From Pedosphaera sp. (lineage in GTDB: Bacteria; Verrucomicrobiota; Verrucomicrobiia; Limisphaerales; UBA1100): DNA of 40,100 bases. The stretch is taken from positions 1 to 40,100 of the forward strand of contig SIAW01000013.1 of the NCBI GenBank assembly GCA_009695465.1, in the 5' to 3' direction. Both the position numbers and the translations under genes were made by a program. The notes below the pieces were generated by a model. That model was not told the origin of the DNA and searched no databases. It saw only the letters and a list, made by a program, of their open reading frames with translations. Below, one piece after another: positions 1 through 8,820 of this stretch (the first letter of the stretch is position 1; each line of letters begins with the position of its first letter).

Positions 1-150
1 GTGATGAACAAGCGCCCCACACGCGAGATTCAAGACATGGCCGTGAAGGGCGGCATGCAGACTCTTTGGGAAGGCGGACTGCGCCGCGTGACCAATGGCG
101 AGACCACCATCGAAGAAGCGCTCCAGAAGGTCGCCGCCGAAATGCTGTAG
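1..150 (+). CDS. C-terminal end of a type II/IV secretion-pilus ATPase (GspE/PilB family), truncated by window start
   Basis: Frame from base 1 reads VMNKRPTREIQDMAVKGGMQTLWEGGLRRVTNGETTIEEALQKVAAEML*; resembles the GspE/PilB C-terminal tail (G..TL...GL..V..G.TT.EE). Confidence 0.7.
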   Translation: MMNKRPTREIQDMAVKGGMQTLWEGGLRRVTNGETTIEEALQKVAAEML

Positions 151-189
151 CCAATCCGAAGCCCGACGGCATCCTGACCCACTCACACC

Positions 190-858
190 GTGTCTGCCAA
201 CCCGGGCGAAGATCCCCTCCAAACCCTGCGCACGCTGACCGAGCGCGCGGCCGTGTATCGCCGTGTCCTCGCGCCCCTCATGATTTACGCGGGCACGGTG
301 GGCGTGATCTCCGCCGTGCTGGCCGAACGTCAGCATCTGCGCGCTTCAAACACCTTCGCGCTGTACTGGCTCTGCGTGGCGGCCGTCGCGGGCGTGGGCG
401 TGCTGGTGCTGCTACGACTGCAGGCACTGCGCGAACGCCAGCCCATCGGGTCGGCGCCCGCGCGCTGCGTCCTGCGGGCAGTAGCGCCGCTGCTGGTGAT
501 CGGGCTGGCGCTGGGCCTCATCGAAGTGATCTGGCCTGCGGAAGGCGGCAACCCACTTTTCCAAAGTCAGCCGCGTCCCACGATCACGCGGCTGATTGCG
601 TTGTGGTTGATGTGCTACGGAGCCGCGCTGCACGCCGGAGGATTTTTCATGACGCGCGGCCTGCGACTTTTTGGTTGGTGCACAATCATCCTCGGCGTCG
701 CTCTCTTGACGGCGATGAATGTCAAAGGCGTCACCGGCCGACTGCCCGCGCCCGTGGATCGCTACGCCCACTGGATCATGGGCCTGATTTTTGGCGCCGG
801 CCATCTGATGTACGGCCTCTACCTTTATTTCACGGAAGACAACCCCGCCGCGCCGTGA
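190..858 (+). CDS. hypothetical multi-pass membrane protein, 222 aa (GTG start)
   Basis: Several hydrophobic segments in the 190..858 translation; no family recognised. Confidence 0.65.
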   Translation: MSANPGEDPLQTLRTLTERAAVYRRVLAPLMIYAGTVGVISAVLAERQHLRASNTFALYWLCVAAVAGVGVLVLLRLQALRERQPIGSAPARCVLRAVAPLLVIGLALGLIEVIWPAEGGNPLFQSQPRPTITRLIALWLMCYGAALHAGGFFMTRGLRLFGWCTIILGVALLTAMNVKGVTGRLPAPVDRYAHWIMGLIFGAGHLMYGLYLYFTEDNPAAP

Positions 859-861
859 GCC

Positions 862-1911
862 TCAGCGGTGCTGGCCCGCCAGCATATCGGTGGGTTTGAG
901 GTCCAGCGCGAAAGGCTCCAGCAACATCGGCTCCGCGTGATCCAGAAATTCGTGGCAGATGCCGAAGAACTCCGCCTCGGTATGGGCTCGGCGGATGCGA
1001 TGTAAAAACTGGCCTGTCGGTTCGATCCCCAGCCCGATGTAGTTCATGTACTTCTTCATCTTCTCCACATGCCGGCCATCGTCCAGCGCGCTGGGGCGCA
1101 CCGCGAAATAAAGACGCTGCACATACTCCAGCATATCCCGCCCGATCGGCACGATGATCGGCTGGCCTTGGCGTTGCTGGCGAATCTGGCTGAACAACCA
1201 TGGATTGCGGATGGCCGCGCGGCCGATCATGAGTCCCGCAGCGCGTGTCTCCTCCACCACACGCGCCGCTTTTGAGGGCGAGTGAACATTGCCATTGGCC
1301 AGCACCGGGCAGGGCATGTGCTCTACGGCGCGGCGGATGAAATCGTAATGCACCCCGCTGCGGTACCCTTCGGCCACCGTGCGGCCGTGGACGGTGAGCA
1401 GGTCAATCCGATGTTTGGCGAAGATCGGCAGCAGCGTGTCAAACACCGCCGGGTTGTCGAAGCCGATGCGGGTCTTCACCGTGAAGTTTGTCGTCACCGC
1501 ATCGCGCAGCGCGCCGAGAATGGCGTCCACCTTCGCAGGCTCGCGCAGCAATCCGCCCCCGGCGCATTTGCGGTACACCACCGGCGCAGGGCAGCCGAGG
1601 TTCAAGTCAATGCCGGCCACCGGGTGCTGCTGCAATTCGCGCGCCGTCCGCACGAGCGCGGGGATGTCGTTGCCGATCATCTGCGCCAGCAACGGGCGGC
1701 CGGTCGGATTTTGGGTGACGGAAGAAAGGATCGTCTTGTCGAGGCACGAACCGGGATAGACGCGGAAATATTCCGTGACGTACAAATCAGCGCCACCGTA
1801 CGCCGCCATCAAGCGCAGAAAAGGCAGGTCGGTAACGTCCTGCATCGGCGCCAACGCGAGCATCGGCTGACCGGCGGTCAGCAGTTGGCGCAATGTGGCG
1901 GGCGCATCCAT
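862..1911 (-). CDS. tRNA-dihydrouridine synthase (Dus family)
   Basis: LALAPMQDVTDLPFLRL, GIDLNLGCPAPVVYRKCAGGGLL, FTVKTRIGF, LTVHGRTVAEGY, PVLANGNV, GLMIGRAAIRNPWLF. Confidence 0.9.
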   Translation of the reverse strand: MDAPATLRQLLTAGQPMLALAPMQDVTDLPFLRLMAAYGGADLYVTEYFRVYPGSCLDKTILSSVTQNPTGRPLLAQMIGNDIPALVRTARELQQHPVAGIDLNLGCPAPVVYRKCAGGGLLREPAKVDAILGALRDAVTTNFTVKTRIGFDNPAVFDTLLPIFAKHRIDLLTVHGRTVAEGYRSGVHYDFIRRAVEHMPCPVLANGNVHSPSKAARVVEETRAAGLMIGRAAIRNPWLFSQIRQQRQGQPIIVPIGRDMLEYVQRLYFAVRPSALDDGRHVEKMKKYMNYIGLGIEPTGQFLHRIRRAHTEAEFFGICHEFLDHAEPMLLEPFALDLKPTDMLAGQHR

Positions 1912-1988
1912 GTCATCAAACTAGGCAGCCGGACTGCACCGATTTCACTTGGTCGGCTGTGGTGTCGGCGTTACTTTTCAGGTGCTGT

Positions 1989-2062
1989 TGTCCGGTGGTG
2001 TAATGGTAGCACAGAGGTTTTTGGTTCCTCTAGTCAAGGTTCGATCCCTTGCCGGACAGCCA
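1989..2062 (+). tRNA. tRNA-Gln (anticodon TTG), 3' CCA encoded
   Basis: Acceptor TGTCCGG/CCGGACA, D-arm GTGTAATGGTAGCAC, anticodon arm GAGGT-TTTTGGT-TCCTC (loop bases 3-5 = TTG), T-loop GGTTCGATCCC, discriminator G then CCA. Confidence 0.93.
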
Positions 2063-2094
2063 GTATTTCTGTCAGAATTTCTTTCGCTTCGTGC

Positions 2095-5000
2095 TCAACC
2101 TTCGGAGAACAGGAACTCCAGATCGGACTTCGACAAGCTCTTGGCAAATCCTTCCTCGCCCAACACGTCGGCGATGGTCTTGCTTTTGCTCTGCTGCAGA
2201 TCCCAGATTTTTTCCTCCACCGTTCTGGGCGCGATGAGCCGATAGGCGTTGACGGTTTTCGTCTGGCCGATGCGATGGGTACGGTCGATGGCCTGCGCCT
2301 CGACGGCCGGATTCCACCACGGATCGTATAACACCACGTAGCTGGCGGTGGTGAGGTTCAGTCCCGTGCCCGCTGCGCGCAGACTCAGCAGGAAGACGCA
2401 GGCGTTGGGGTCATCCTGAAACGCGTTGACGACCTCCTGTCGATCCTTCGTCTCGCCCGTGAGCGTGTGCGTGTTGATGCTGCGCTTCTGGCATTCTGCT
2501 TCGATGAGTTTGAGCATGCGCACAAACTGGCTGAAGATGAGCACCTTTTCGCCGCGCTCAATCAGCGGGGTCACCAATTCAAACAAGCTCTCGGTCTTGC
2601 CGGAGATGCTGTCGTTGCCCACGAGCGCAGGATGGCAGCAGATCTGGCGCAGTCGCGTCAGTGCGCTCAGCACCTGCATGCGGCTCTTGGCGACGCCCTG
2701 CGTGGCGATGGTCTGCATCACCTGATCGCGGCTGCGGCGCAACTCAGCCAAATACAATTTGCGCTGATCGTCGTTGAGTTCGCAGTCGTGCCGTTGCTCG
2801 ATGCGCTCGGGCAGATCTTTGGCGACCTGCTGCTTGATACGCCGCAGCATGATCGGCCGCAGACGCGCGCCCAAGCGGCGCCGCGCGATGGCGCGGGCGT
2901 TGATCGCCTCGGTGCTTTCGCCCGGCGGCTCGTAGGTGTCGTGGAAATTCTTGGCACTGCCCAGATAACCGGGCTGGACGAAATCCACGATGCTCCACAG
3001 ATCGAGCAGGCGATTTTCCAGCGGCGTGCCGGTGAGCGCCAAACGATGATCGCACTGAACCTGCTTCACCGATTGCGTGATCTGCGCGCCCGGGTTCTTG
3101 ATGAACTGCGCCTCGTCCAGAATGACGGCGCGGAAATCAAACTTCTGCAGCTCTTCCAAGTCCCGCCGCAACAGCGCGTAGTTGGTGACGACGATGTCGT
3201 GTTTGGGAATCTCTTTGCGCAGACCGTGCCGCGCCGTGCCGCTCTCCAGCACCAGCACTTTGGTGCCGGGCGCGAAACGCTCGGCCTCGCGCTGCCAGTT
3301 ATACATCACCGACGCGGGGCAGATGACCAGCACCGGCTTGGGCTGGCGCGGGTAACGGTTCTTGAGCCACACCAGATACGTGAGCGTCTGCAGGGTTTTG
3401 CCCAAGCCCATGTCGTCGGCCAAGATCGCACCCAAGCCCAGCGCCTGTTGATGGCAGAGAAAGCTGAAGCCCTCGCACTGGTACGGGCGCAGATCGGCAT
3501 GGATCTGTTTGGGCAACACGGTCGCGGGAATGCCTTCGAAGGTCGAGAGGCGCTCGCGCAGTTTTTTGGCCTGCGCGGTGTCGCCAAAAATGTTCAGCGC
3601 GGCCTCGTTCAAGTGCGCGGCTTGTTCGAGTGAAATCTTCTGCTCATCGGAGTGCAGACCATCCACGCCCATCTCGGCCATGGCTTCCTGCGCCTTTTGC
3701 GTGGCGGTGACATCCAACTCCACCCAGCCGCCATCGGGCAGTTTAACAAAGCGACTGTTGGCGGCGGCCAGATGCTCCAGATCCGCGCGCGTCAATTTCA
3801 TCCCCTCGATCTCCCACTCGGCGCAGACCGAGAGCCAGTCAATGCCGCTGCCCTTGACGAGCAGTTTGGGTTTGAGACGTTTGGGGTGCAGGAAGAGGCG
3901 CTGGAAATTCGGGTTGGCCAGATACTCCGCCTCGGGCGGACGGCTGGCCCACACGCTGGCGAGCACGTTGAGGAAATTTTCGTTCGCGTCGCCCAGCCAC
4001 AGTCCCGGCTCCGGCGTGAACCAGTCGAGTTGGCGCAGCCAATCAATGGCCGGCTGCAGGCGCGCGTCGTCCAGAATCTGCGGCTTGCCGTTGGACTTGG
4101 AGCCTTTGGCCTTGATGTGCCATTCGTGTCCGGTCCATTCCCAGAGGCTGCCGTCGGTGTCGCTGAGCGCCTGCAATCGCAGCTCGACGCGGTCGCCGTT
4201 CATCTCGAAGACAAATCGGGGCTTGGCTTGATGCGCGATGCAGAGTTGATCCCAGTCCACGAGCCCGTTGAGATGCGCGCGGCGCAGGTGGGTGATAAAA
4301 CGATGGCTGAGCTTGCGCACCGGTACCACGGGTTGTTTCACCCAGCGGCTCAGCAACGAGGCGGGCGGGCTGTTGCGCAGCAGGCAGAAGGTGTCGCCGA
4401 CGAGCACCAGCGTGGGTTTGCCTTCAAAGAAGTGAACGTCCTTGAGCAAGTGCACTGTGCCGTCGGGCAAGTGCAGGCGGTGCGTGAAGGAAAGTTCGGA
4501 CTGGCCGTTCTGCAAATCCGGAGTCAGCTCGGCGATCTGTCCATGAAACTGGTAATGCGCCGGACTGTCGGGGACGCACAGGCGGCCGGTGTCGCCCCAG
4601 CGCGCCAGCCAGGTGAGGAGGTCTTGTCCCGACAACGACAGCGACGAATCTTTGGCGTACTCGTCCGCGTAATGTTCGGTGATCCACTCGATGAATTCCC
4701 AGTCGCCGGCGGAGAAAAGTTCCTGCTCGTGCGCGGCGCGAGTGACGAGGTCGGCGATGTGGCCGATGCTTTTCTTTTGATCACCATTGCGCGGGCGGCG
4801 CAGGACGAACTGCACGTTGAGCGTTTGGAGTTCTTCCGAATCCCGCACGGCCTGCGGTCGGCAGAACGCGCGGATGGCGGCGCGTGGGGTGTCCAGATGA
4901 TGCGGCGCGGGCGGGAACATCCAGTGCTCCAACTCCAGCAACATCAGGCGTTCGCTCTCCGCTTCTTGAATCTCGGCAAAGCGATCGCGGTTGGCGTGCT

Positions 5001-5382
5001 CGGCCAACTCCGCGGGGACCGGCCGGCCGGTGCGCATGAAGACCACGGCCAACTGTTCCAGGCGCGCGCCGCCAGCGGCCTTGTGCACGGCGGTCCACCA
5101 ATCTTCGCCGGGAAAATCTTTGCGCGAGAGTTTGAGTTTGCCGAAGTAATCCTCCAGCAACAGCCACGCGCGCTGTGGATCGGTGCAGCGGCTGAAGAGT
5201 TCCAGCAACTCGCGGCGCTCCGCCACCTCCGATTTGGTGCCCGAGAGTTCATTGCGCAAATCAGCGAGCAGGCCGTAGGCCTCGTGAAGTGCAGAATGGT
5301 GTCCGTCATATTTCTGGGCCGCGCCGGACATGGGCATGGCGCGCTTCTTCTTACTCTTGGTTCTCGGCATTTTCTCTTTCAA
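2095..5382 (-). CDS. SNF2/SWI2-family DEAD/DEAH-box helicase, 1095 aa, with long N-terminal region
   Basis: LADDMGLGKTLQTL, VVTNYALLRRD, LDEAQFIKN, LTGTPLENRLLDLWS, LSLRAAGTGLNLTTASYVVLYDPWWNPAVEAQAIDRTHRIGQ. Confidence 0.93.
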   Translation of the reverse strand: MKEKMPRTKSKKKRAMPMSGAAQKYDGHHSALHEAYGLLADLRNELSGTKSEVAERRELLELFSRCTDPQRAWLLLEDYFGKLKLSRKDFPGEDWWTAVHKAAGGARLEQLAVVFMRTGRPVPAELAEHANRDRFAEIQEAESERLMLLELEHWMFPPAPHHLDTPRAAIRAFCRPQAVRDSEELQTLNVQFVLRRPRNGDQKKSIGHIADLVTRAAHEQELFSAGDWEFIEWITEHYADEYAKDSSLSLSGQDLLTWLARWGDTGRLCVPDSPAHYQFHGQIAELTPDLQNGQSELSFTHRLHLPDGTVHLLKDVHFFEGKPTLVLVGDTFCLLRNSPPASLLSRWVKQPVVPVRKLSHRFITHLRRAHLNGLVDWDQLCIAHQAKPRFVFEMNGDRVELRLQALSDTDGSLWEWTGHEWHIKAKGSKSNGKPQILDDARLQPAIDWLRQLDWFTPEPGLWLGDANENFLNVLASVWASRPPEAEYLANPNFQRLFLHPKRLKPKLLVKGSGIDWLSVCAEWEIEGMKLTRADLEHLAAANSRFVKLPDGGWVELDVTATQKAQEAMAEMGVDGLHSDEQKISLEQAAHLNEAALNIFGDTAQAKKLRERLSTFEGIPATVLPKQIHADLRPYQCEGFSFLCHQQALGLGAILADDMGLGKTLQTLTYLVWLKNRYPRQPKPVLVICPASVMYNWQREAERFAPGTKVLVLESGTARHGLRKEIPKHDIVVTNYALLRRDLEELQKFDFRAVILDEAQFIKNPGAQITQSVKQVQCDHRLALTGTPLENRLLDLWSIVDFVQPGYLGSAKNFHDTYEPPGESTEAINARAIARRRLGARLRPIMLRRIKQQVAKDLPERIEQRHDCELNDDQRKLYLAELRRSRDQVMQTIATQGVAKSRMQVLSALTRLRQICCHPALVGNDSISGKTESLFELVTPLIERGEKVLIFSQFVRMLKLIEAECQKRSINTHTLTGETKDRQEVVNAFQDDPNACVFLLSLRAAGTGLNLTTASYVVLYDPWWNPAVEAQAIDRTHRIGQTKTVNAYRLIAPRTVEEKIWDLQQSKSKTIADVLGEEGFAKSLSKSDLEFLFSEG

Positions 5383-5527
5383 CTCAAAATCGAAAGAGTA
5401 TCTCTACGCATCCTGAGGGTGGGGTCAAACCGAAATTGCAGAATCGAGGTTGTCTGCGGCGTCACCGCACGCAGTTATGGCTTGACGGGCGAAACTATTT
5501 TCCTGCGAGGCGCGAAACGCGAGGCGC

Positions 5528-6871
5528 TTATTTTGACACCGCGTGGGTTTTGGATTCCTCGTGCGAGGTGCTGCAGCCGCCGCCCTGTTTGGATTGGATG
5601 GCGGCCTTGGCCTCGGCCAGATGACCTTTGCCGACCGAGTAGCCGTTGTGTGCGTGCACTGTCAGACCAGCGGGATCCACTGCGGGCTTGGCGGCGAAGT
5701 TGTAGCTGAAATTTTTCCAGTTGTCGCCGGACTGATAGTTGGTGCCCAACGCGCCGCTGGGGTCGTAGCCGCAATGCACCATGCAGTTTTCGCAGCGCGG
5801 ATCGCGCGCCACACCGTTCACCACGCCGTAGGTTTCCCAGGCCACCTCATCGAGCATCTCGCGGTAAGTCGGATAATGCCCGCGACCTTTGGTATAATCG
5901 GTCATCAGATAGCAGGGCGCTTTCCAACCGGAGATATTGCGTGTGGGGATGGCCCACGCGGTGCAGGTCAACTCGCGCTTGCCCGACAGAAATTCCTGGT
6001 ACACCGGCGTGCCGAAGATGGTGAAGCGCTGGCCCCAATCTTCGATGGAGGCAAACTTGGCGCGGGTCATCGCGCGCGTGAGGAAGAAATCCTGCGGGTC
6101 TTTGCCCAGCCGCTTGACCATGTCCTTCTTGGCCGCATCGTAATCGTACCCGGGCGAGATGGTGTGGCCGTCCACGCCCAACGCGGAGAAGTAGCGGAAC
6201 ATGCCCTCGATCTCCGCCACTTGGGTCTCTCTGTAAACCGTCGTGTTGGTCGCCACTTGATAACCCAGAATCTTGGCCATGCGGATGGCCAGCACGCATT
6301 CCTTGAAGACGCCCTCGCGCTCGACAATCAGGTCGTGCGTGTATTCCAGTCCGTCAATGTGGACGTTCCAGTACATCCATTTGGACGGCCGGATGACTGG
6401 CTGCGGCTTGGCTTTGCTGTGGCGGATGGCGGCCAAGTCCTGCTCGGAAATCAGATCCTCCTCACGCAGTCGCCGCAGCTTGGGCTCCAACGTCGGCGAG
6501 TACACCGCCGCGAGGTAGTCGCGCATTTTGCGGCGCATGAACATGCCGTTGGTGCAGATGTAAACGATGCGGCTTTGCTCCAGCAACGATTCCACCAGCG
6601 ACTCGATGTGCGGATAGATCAGCGGTTCACCGCCGCAGATGCTCACCATCGGCGCCTCGCATTCGGTGGCGGCGCCCACGCAATCTTCCAGGCTCATCAT
6701 GTCTTTGAGGCTGGTGGAATATTCGCGGATGCGCCCGCAGCCCGTGCAGGTGAGGTTGCAGGTGTGCAGCGGCTCCAGTTGCAGCACCATCGCAAATTTG
6801 GGCGTGCGCAGCAGACGATGCTTGATGATGTGACCGGCGATTTTTACCGTGAGGGCGAGTGGGAAACGCAT
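5528..6871 (-). CDS. hpnH: HpnH-like radical SAM protein (adenosyl hopene transferase family)
   Basis: Radical-SAM CNLTCTGC; ICGGEPL; VHIDGLEYTHD; ISPGYDYD; CTAWAIPTRNISGWKAPCYLM; DPRCENCMVHCGYDPSGAL, matching remembered HpnH signatures. Confidence 0.85.
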   Translation of the reverse strand: MRFPLALTVKIAGHIIKHRLLRTPKFAMVLQLEPLHTCNLTCTGCGRIREYSTSLKDMMSLEDCVGAATECEAPMVSICGGEPLIYPHIESLVESLLEQSRIVYICTNGMFMRRKMRDYLAAVYSPTLEPKLRRLREEDLISEQDLAAIRHSKAKPQPVIRPSKWMYWNVHIDGLEYTHDLIVEREGVFKECVLAIRMAKILGYQVATNTTVYRETQVAEIEGMFRYFSALGVDGHTISPGYDYDAAKKDMVKRLGKDPQDFFLTRAMTRAKFASIEDWGQRFTIFGTPVYQEFLSGKRELTCTAWAIPTRNISGWKAPCYLMTDYTKGRGHYPTYREMLDEVAWETYGVVNGVARDPRCENCMVHCGYDPSGALGTNYQSGDNWKNFSYNFAAKPAVDPAGLTVHAHNGYSVGKGHLAEAKAAIQSKQGGGCSTSHEESKTHAVSK

Positions 6872-6883
6872 GATGTGTGGACG

Positions 6884-7084
6884 CTAACGCGCGGTCGCCA
6901 CGAAAGTCTCCGTGACGGGCGCAGGGGGTTGCAGTGGGCGAATGTCGTTCTTCAAGAACAATCCCGGGAGCAACAATGTGGCGGGAGAAACCGCACCCGA
7001 GGCTCGAATGCCCGTGCAGCCAGCGCCCAACGCCATTGATGCGACCACCATTGCCAACAAGGTTAACTTGAAGTTCAGTACCAC
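6884..7084 (-). CDS. small putative lipoprotein, probably co-transcribed with the hpnH-like gene (GTG start proposed)
   Basis: VVLNFKLTLLAMVVASMALGAGCTGI... signal peptide with lipobox-like LGAGC; ends 12 nt before the hpnH start. Confidence 0.5.
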   Translation of the reverse strand: MVLNFKLTLLAMVVASMALGAGCTGIRASGAVSPATLLLPGLFLKNDIRPLQPPAPVTETFVATAR

Positions 7085-7110
7085 CCTGCCGCATTTTAGG
7101 CAACCTCCGC

Positions 7111-7896
7111 TTGAGAGCAATGCCACATTATCCACTAAGCCTGCTGCTAAGCTGCGCGTTGGTGCTGGCTTGCTCGGAGCCGCCGCCGGGCCATCTGCAG
7201 CCCGTGATCGGCCAGCCGGCCAACCCATTTCTGCGCCACGCGCAGACCCGATTGGAAGCGGCGCGCGCGGCCCATCGCGCCGAGTCCGCGCCTGCCGATG
7301 CCGTGTGGCAATTGGGTTCGGCGTGTTTTGACCGTGCTGAATTTGCCATCAACGATGCCGAGCGCGCAGCATTGGCCGAGGAAGGGGCCGAGGTCTGCCG
7401 ACAATTTCTAGCCAAGCATCCGGACAAACCCGACAGCGCCCCCAGCCATTATTATCTGGCGATGAACTTGGGCCAGCTTGCTCGTGTCAAAAAACTGGAG
7501 GCACTGGGATTGGTGGGCGACATGGAAAAACATTTCCTGCGTGCGCGCGATCTCAATGCCACGTTCAGCCACGCGGGCGCCGACCGTAATCTGGGCCTGC
7601 TGTATTTCAAGGCGCCGGGCTGGCCGTTGAGCGTGGGCAGCAACAAGAAGGCGCGCCAACATCTGCAACGCGCAGCGGAGTTGGCGCCCAACTTTCCCGA
7701 CAACCGGCTCAACTTACTCGAGGCTCATCTCAAATGGGGCAACGCGGCGGAGGCCACTGCGGAACGCGCTGGCATCGAGAAAATGTGGCCTGCCGCGCGC
7801 GAGCAATTCGCTGGGCCAGACTGGGCCGCCAGTTGGGCGGATTGGCAGGCGCGCTGGGAAACGTTGCGCGCCCCGCCGCAGTCGCCACGGCCGTGA
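7111..7896 (+). CDS. putative lipoprotein with TPR/TatT-like helical repeats
   Basis: N-terminal MPHYPLSLLLSCALVLACSEPP (lipobox-like); helical repeat character incl. HLQRAAELAPNFPDNRLNLLEAHLKWG. Confidence 0.75.
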   Translation: MRAMPHYPLSLLLSCALVLACSEPPPGHLQPVIGQPANPFLRHAQTRLEAARAAHRAESAPADAVWQLGSACFDRAEFAINDAERAALAEEGAEVCRQFLAKHPDKPDSAPSHYYLAMNLGQLARVKKLEALGLVGDMEKHFLRARDLNATFSHAGADRNLGLLYFKAPGWPLSVGSNKKARQHLQRAAELAPNFPDNRLNLLEAHLKWGNAAEATAERAGIEKMWPAAREQFAGPDWAASWADWQARWETLRAPPQSPRP

Positions 7897-7914
7897 CGCG
7901 CGCGTCATTCACAG

Positions 7915-7940
7915 GAGGTCAATAACCGCCAATTGACCTC
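7915..7940. repeat. perfect 9-bp inverted repeat GAGGTCAAT-(8 nt)-ATTGACCTC
   Basis: Read directly: 7915-7923 and 7932-7940. Confidence 0.9.
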
Positions 7941-7983
7941 GCGGGTTGGCATCCGCACTCTCCCAGCAAGGAGTGAAGGGAGG

Positions 7984-8361
7984 ATGCGGTTTCCAGTTTA
8001 CATCGCCATTCTATTTTTGGGTTTCCTGACCGCATGCAATCTCGGCGGCAAGAAACCCGGCGGCGGCACTACTACCACCAATGCGTTGCCGTGGCAGAAT
8101 GGCGGCACAGGCGCGCAGACAACGCAGCCCACGCCCGCAGTCAATCACGGCAAAGTGGCGACGGTGAATCGCGAGCTGCGGTTTGCCGTGCTGGACTTCG
8201 CCCTGTCGCGCCTGCCCGCGCCGGATCAGCGGCTGGGCGTCTATCGCAACGGTGCGCGCGTCGGCGAAGTGACCACCACGCGCATGGTGGACGACACATT
8301 TTTGGTGGCCGATATTAACAAGGGGGACATCCGGCAGGGCGATGACGTGCGCCCCGAGTAG
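7984..8361 (+). CDS. small lipoprotein with conserved C-terminal domain
   Basis: ATG preceded by GGGAGG; MRFPVYIAILFLGFLTACNLGGK (lipobox LTAC); C-terminal VNRELRFAVLDFALSRLPAPDQRLGVYRNGARVGEV...ADINKGDIRQGDDVRPE. Confidence 0.8.
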   Translation: MRFPVYIAILFLGFLTACNLGGKKPGGGTTTTNALPWQNGGTGAQTTQPTPAVNHGKVATVNRELRFAVLDFALSRLPAPDQRLGVYRNGARVGEVTTTRMVDDTFLVADINKGDIRQGDDVRPE

Positions 8362-8381
8362 CGGATGGGGTGGTAACAAGG

Positions 8382-8412
8382 CCCCGGGTGCAATCGCCCG
8401 GGGTCTTTGTTA
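8382..8412. terminator. putative intrinsic terminator
   Basis: CCCCGGG-(TGCAATCG)-CCCGGGG stem (8382-8388/8397-8403) followed by TCTTTGTTATTTT, between convergent genes. Confidence 0.7.
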
Positions 8413-8715
8413 TTTTGTCGCCGCCGCGCGCTTGCGGTAAGGCGTGTGCAGATTGAAATAGATGCCGCACAACGGCGGGTCATCGTCATCTTGCTGGCTG
8501 AGGATGATTGTCACCTGCGCGTCCAGCGCGATGCCGTGGCGCAATCCCGCCGGGCGCTTCTCATAAGCCACCAGCGCTTTTTTCAGCAGCGACTCCAGTG
8601 CCGCGCGACAATCCTGCGGCGATTTGTCCAGACACACGATGTGCCGGTCGTACGACTTCACAGCCGTCGCGATCGCGCTTTCGAACATGTCCACGGACAA
8701 TTCCACGAGCCGCAA
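8410..8715 (-). CDS. hypothetical protein, 101 aa
   Basis: MRLVELSVDMFESAIATAVKSYDRHIVCLDKSPQDCRAALESLLKKALVAYEKR...; stop lies within the predicted terminator region. Confidence 0.6.
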   Translation of the reverse strand: MRLVELSVDMFESAIATAVKSYDRHIVCLDKSPQDCRAALESLLKKALVAYEKRPAGLRHGIALDAQVTIILSQQDDDDPPLCGIYFNLHTPYRKRAAATK

Positions 8716-8716
8716 A

Positions 8717-8744
8717 GTGAATCACATTTCCTCATTTGATTCAC
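8717..8744. repeat. perfect 8-bp inverted repeat GTGAATCA-(12 nt)-TGATTCAC in a divergent intergenic region
   Basis: Read directly: 8717-8724 and 8737-8744. Confidence 0.9.
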
Positions 8745-8820
8745 GCCCAAAATTTGTCGCTGCGTCTCATTTAGCAATTGCCGGTTGATTGCCCGAAGGC
8801 CACTTGCTAAGGTCGGCACC

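Noticed and set aside
66-899. 277-aa plus-strand ORF
   Set aside because: Arg/Ala-rich out-of-frame ORF overlapping the membrane protein at 190..858 and the end of the GspE/PilB gene.
1989-2062. tRNA-Gln as an integration site for a mobile element
   Set aside because: No integrase gene and no duplicated tRNA 3' end seen nearby.
2095-5382. SNF2 helicase as DISARM/Zorya-like defence
   Set aside because: No methyltransferase, DUF1998, PLD or Zor partners in the window.
3652-5709. 685-aa plus-strand ORF
   Set aside because: Antisense to the SNF2 helicase gene, whose motifs are unambiguous; high-GC shadow ORF with His/Arg/Gln/Val-rich composition.
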